Source of the DNA: FACHB-1406 sp034189065
GTDB taxonomy: Bacteria > Cyanobacteriota > Cyanobacteriia > Cyanobacteriales > Spirulinaceae
Length of the DNA stretch: 54,263 nt
Assembly (NCBI GenBank): GCA_034189065.1
Contig: JAXHVQ010000022.1
Coordinates: 1 to 54,263, forward strand
Direction of reading: 5' to 3'
In this document: positions 52,775-54,263 of the stretch, piece by piece
Numbering within the stretch: the first letter of the stretch is position 1
Layout: every line of letters begins with the position of its first letter
Translations under genes and position numbers: made by a program
The notes under the pieces: model-generated
What the model was told of the DNA's origin: nothing
Databases searched by the model: none
What the model saw: only the letters and a program-made list of their open reading frames with translations

Positions 52775-52975
52775 ATGATTCTGATTCGCGAAGTGGTGCA
52801 TCAAGCCCTCGCTACTGGCTATTTAACCATTGAAGCAGAAAACCAACTGCGACAACTCCTCCAAAAAACCAAGTACGGCTGGGAGGACCTCAGCGCATTC
52901 ACGCAGTTACAACAAGCAACAATGGTCGGTTTAGTCAAGCAACAATCCCGCGAAGTTCGACGCGCATCTGTTTAA
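52775..52975 (+). CDS. Small conserved-looking helical protein (66 aa)
   Basis: MILIREVVHQALATGYLTIEAEN begins a 66-residue, mostly helical protein ending in a basic segment. It has an internal WEDLSAFTQLQQAT helix. An AAGGG site lies ~10 bases before the ATG. Similar very small proteins starting with a helix and TGYLT.EAE are common in cyanobacterial genomes, with no known function. It stands alone on this strand. Confidence 0.65.
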   Translation: MILIREVVHQALATGYLTIEAENQLRQLLQKTKYGWEDLSAFTQLQQATMVGLVKQQSREVRRASV

Positions 52976-53138
52976 ACACAATTTGTAAGCGATCGGCAGT
53001 TAAATGTCAACGTTAAGATTACTGAATTAAAGAGAAAGTATTGATTCTCTCTTAATTGCGATCGCCGATTTAAAAGCCGAACAGCTCTGACCAATTGTGA
53101 CCCTAAAAGCACATTATTGATTGTCTAAGGAAAAGCTC

Positions 53139-54041
53139 ATGTTCAACCTTACGCCCCAGAAAATCCTCGCTCTTTCTTCCGGTTTTTGCCTCAGTTTCGC
53201 AATTGTTCAACCCGTACAAGCTGCCACCTTCAAAGCCCTTAACAAAAATGTTATCTCCAACGTTTTTGCCGAATGTATTAACGACGGTACCGTTTCGGTT
53301 CTCGACGATGACAATGCTGCTTGGCAACAATGGCATTATTCCCACGATTCTACTACTGATGGCGTGGATGGACTTCAAGTGGGCGGTAATGTCTACGAAA
53401 TTTTTGGCATGGCTCTTAAAGAAACCAAAGATAGTATTTTGGTTGCCATTAATGGGAATATGCCGCTGACGGGACAAGATGGAACGGCTGCTAATGATGG
53501 TAATATTGGCTGGGGCGATTTTTTCTTGAATTTTTCTGGAAAAGACTTCACAACTGCGAGTAACGACAAAGATTTATTTGCCGTACGTTTTGCTGGAGAG
53601 AATGATTCCTTTGTCCCATCTGTTGGACTGTATGGCGACGTTTCTGCGGTGAGTACCACGGGGATTAATAGCGGATTTGCGAGTATTTCTGATTATAACC
53701 AACGAGTCACTGACTACGGCGGTTTCCCCAGCTTTGGCGACTTACCCGCTAATACCAATTATTTCGACCAAAGCCAAAGTTTAAATAACATTGGTTCGGG
53801 TCAATACTTGGCTGATATTATGTATTTGACTCTCGCTGACTTACAAGCGATGGGTTACGATAGCAGTCAATTTGGCGGTCAATATACTCATGCTTTCAAG
53901 ATTGACAAATCTGCCATTTGTCAGTCGGGGGTTTGCGAAACTGTTCCCGAACCTTCAACGGCTTTAGCGTTAGTGGCTGTGGGGTTAGGACTAGGTGGGT
54001 TGCGCCTGCGTCGGCGGAAGGTTGGCCCTCGTGAAGGATAA
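53139..54041 (+). CDS. PEP-CTERM surface protein, exosortase-dependent (XDD3-like)
   Basis: ATG 53139 (MFNLTPQKILALSSG, 300 residues) has AAGGA before it and starts a signal peptide cut near VQAAT. The mature part has YEIFGMALKETKDSILVAINGNMPLTG, NIGWGDFFLNFSGKDF and LFAVRFAGENDS, which I associate with the XDD3 group of exosortase substrates. It ends with the sorting signal VPEPSTALALVAVGLG and a basic tail GLRLRRRK. An exosortase probably cleaves at PEP and attaches the protein to the cell surface. The exosortase gene is not in the window. Confidence 0.85.
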   Translation: MFNLTPQKILALSSGFCLSFAIVQPVQAATFKALNKNVISNVFAECINDGTVSVLDDDNAAWQQWHYSHDSTTDGVDGLQVGGNVYEIFGMALKETKDSILVAINGNMPLTGQDGTAANDGNIGWGDFFLNFSGKDFTTASNDKDLFAVRFAGENDSFVPSVGLYGDVSAVSTTGINSGFASISDYNQRVTDYGGFPSFGDLPANTNYFDQSQSLNNIGSGQYLADIMYLTLADLQAMGYDSSQFGGQYTHAFKIDKSAICQSGVCETVPEPSTALALVAVGLGLGGLRLRRRKVGPREG

Positions 54042-54079
54042 AACGTCCCAACACTTCGCAGAATTTAGTACGAAATAGC

Positions 54080-54111
54080 GCGATCGCCTCCATCAAGCGA
54101 TCGCCTTTTTT
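54080..54111 (+). terminator. Hairpin terminator built from two HIP1 octamers
   Basis: GCGATCGC at 54080 and GCGATCGC at 54097 form an 8-bp stem with a 9-base loop, followed by six T. It lies 38 bases after the PEP-CTERM stop. Since HIP1 is its own inverse complement, two nearby copies always pair, which makes a ready terminator. Confidence 0.7.
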
Positions 54112-54232
54112 CGCCCTCGTGCCAATCGCCCCTTCAAGCAAGCGAACCTTAAGAAAATACCATCCCCTGTTTCAGCCCCTCAAAACTGCGTTACGATTAG
54201 ATAAATAAGTTAACAAAACGACATAAAGCACG

Positions 54233-54263
54233 ATGAAAGTCGCTTATCCCCGCAAGACCAATG
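54233..54263 (+). CDS. Start of a gene running off the right edge
   Basis: ATG 54233 opens a frame MKVAYPRKTN that is still open at the last base. There is no strong ribosome site. Ten residues are too few to assign a family. Confidence 0.35.
   Translation, partial: MKVAYPRKTN

Overview
The window looks like chromosome of a filamentous cyanobacterium. The palindrome GCGATCGC (HIP1) is scattered through almost every region. Tandem 7- and 8-base repeats sit in many intergenic gaps. The gene content is also cyanobacterial: a fraC/fraD-like septal pair, sbtA/sbtB bicarbonate uptake, a Tab2-family protein, DUF928 and DUF1822 proteins, CHAT/CHASE2 proteins and an exosortase-type surface protein. 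The fra-like pair argues for filaments. No heterocyst-specific gene was seen, so a non-heterocystous filamentous lineage is possible. The species cannot be named from this sequence alone.

Layout. 0-9.6 kb is mixed housekeeping: an amidase running off the left edge, an AT-rich GT41-like glycosyltransferase, a CAP-domain protein, a nitroreductase, a minus-strand group (cysteine-repeat secreted protein, fraC-like, fraD-like), moeB-rhodanese, the RNase P RNA and an orphan amino-acid ABC ATPase. 9.6-12.6 kb holds a dead higA-like antitoxin gene split by an IS200/IS605-type miniature element, tRNA-Leu(UAG), and the sbtA-sbtB pair inside a stretch of about 2.1 kb with no CGATCG. 12.6-22.3 kb carries a glycoside-hydrolase-like secreted protein, a large coiled-coil MscS channel, an SH3 protein, a Tab2 homologue and a small plus-strand group (glycosyltransferase, membrane protein, acidic protein, DUF4332 protein).

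22.4-39.5 kb is a 17-kb minus-strand exopolysaccharide locus. In transcription order it has a GT4 enzyme, a Wzc-type tyrosine kinase/co-polymerase, an MsbA-type ABC exporter, five glycosyltransferases, a Wzy/ligase-type membrane protein and three sulfotransferases. A secreted FG-GAP/UnbV/RTX protein lies between the sulfotransferases. Two more GT4 genes follow on the plus strand (40.1-42.6 kb). Together they suggest a sulfated, exported polysaccharide, possibly with a calcium-binding surface protein attached to it.

43.6-52.4 kb is a second accessory block. It has a TPR-CHAT protein, an MNT/HepT toxin-antitoxin pair whose hepT is frameshifted, a DUF928 protein, a CHAT-CHASE2 membrane protein, a DUF1822 protein and a sigma-70-like factor. 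The last four read in one direction, with the sigma-like gene first. I regard this caspase-like protease, membrane sensor and sigma-factor set as the best candidate for an undescribed signalling system. The window ends with a small conserved-looking ORF, a PEP-CTERM surface protein and the first codons of another gene.
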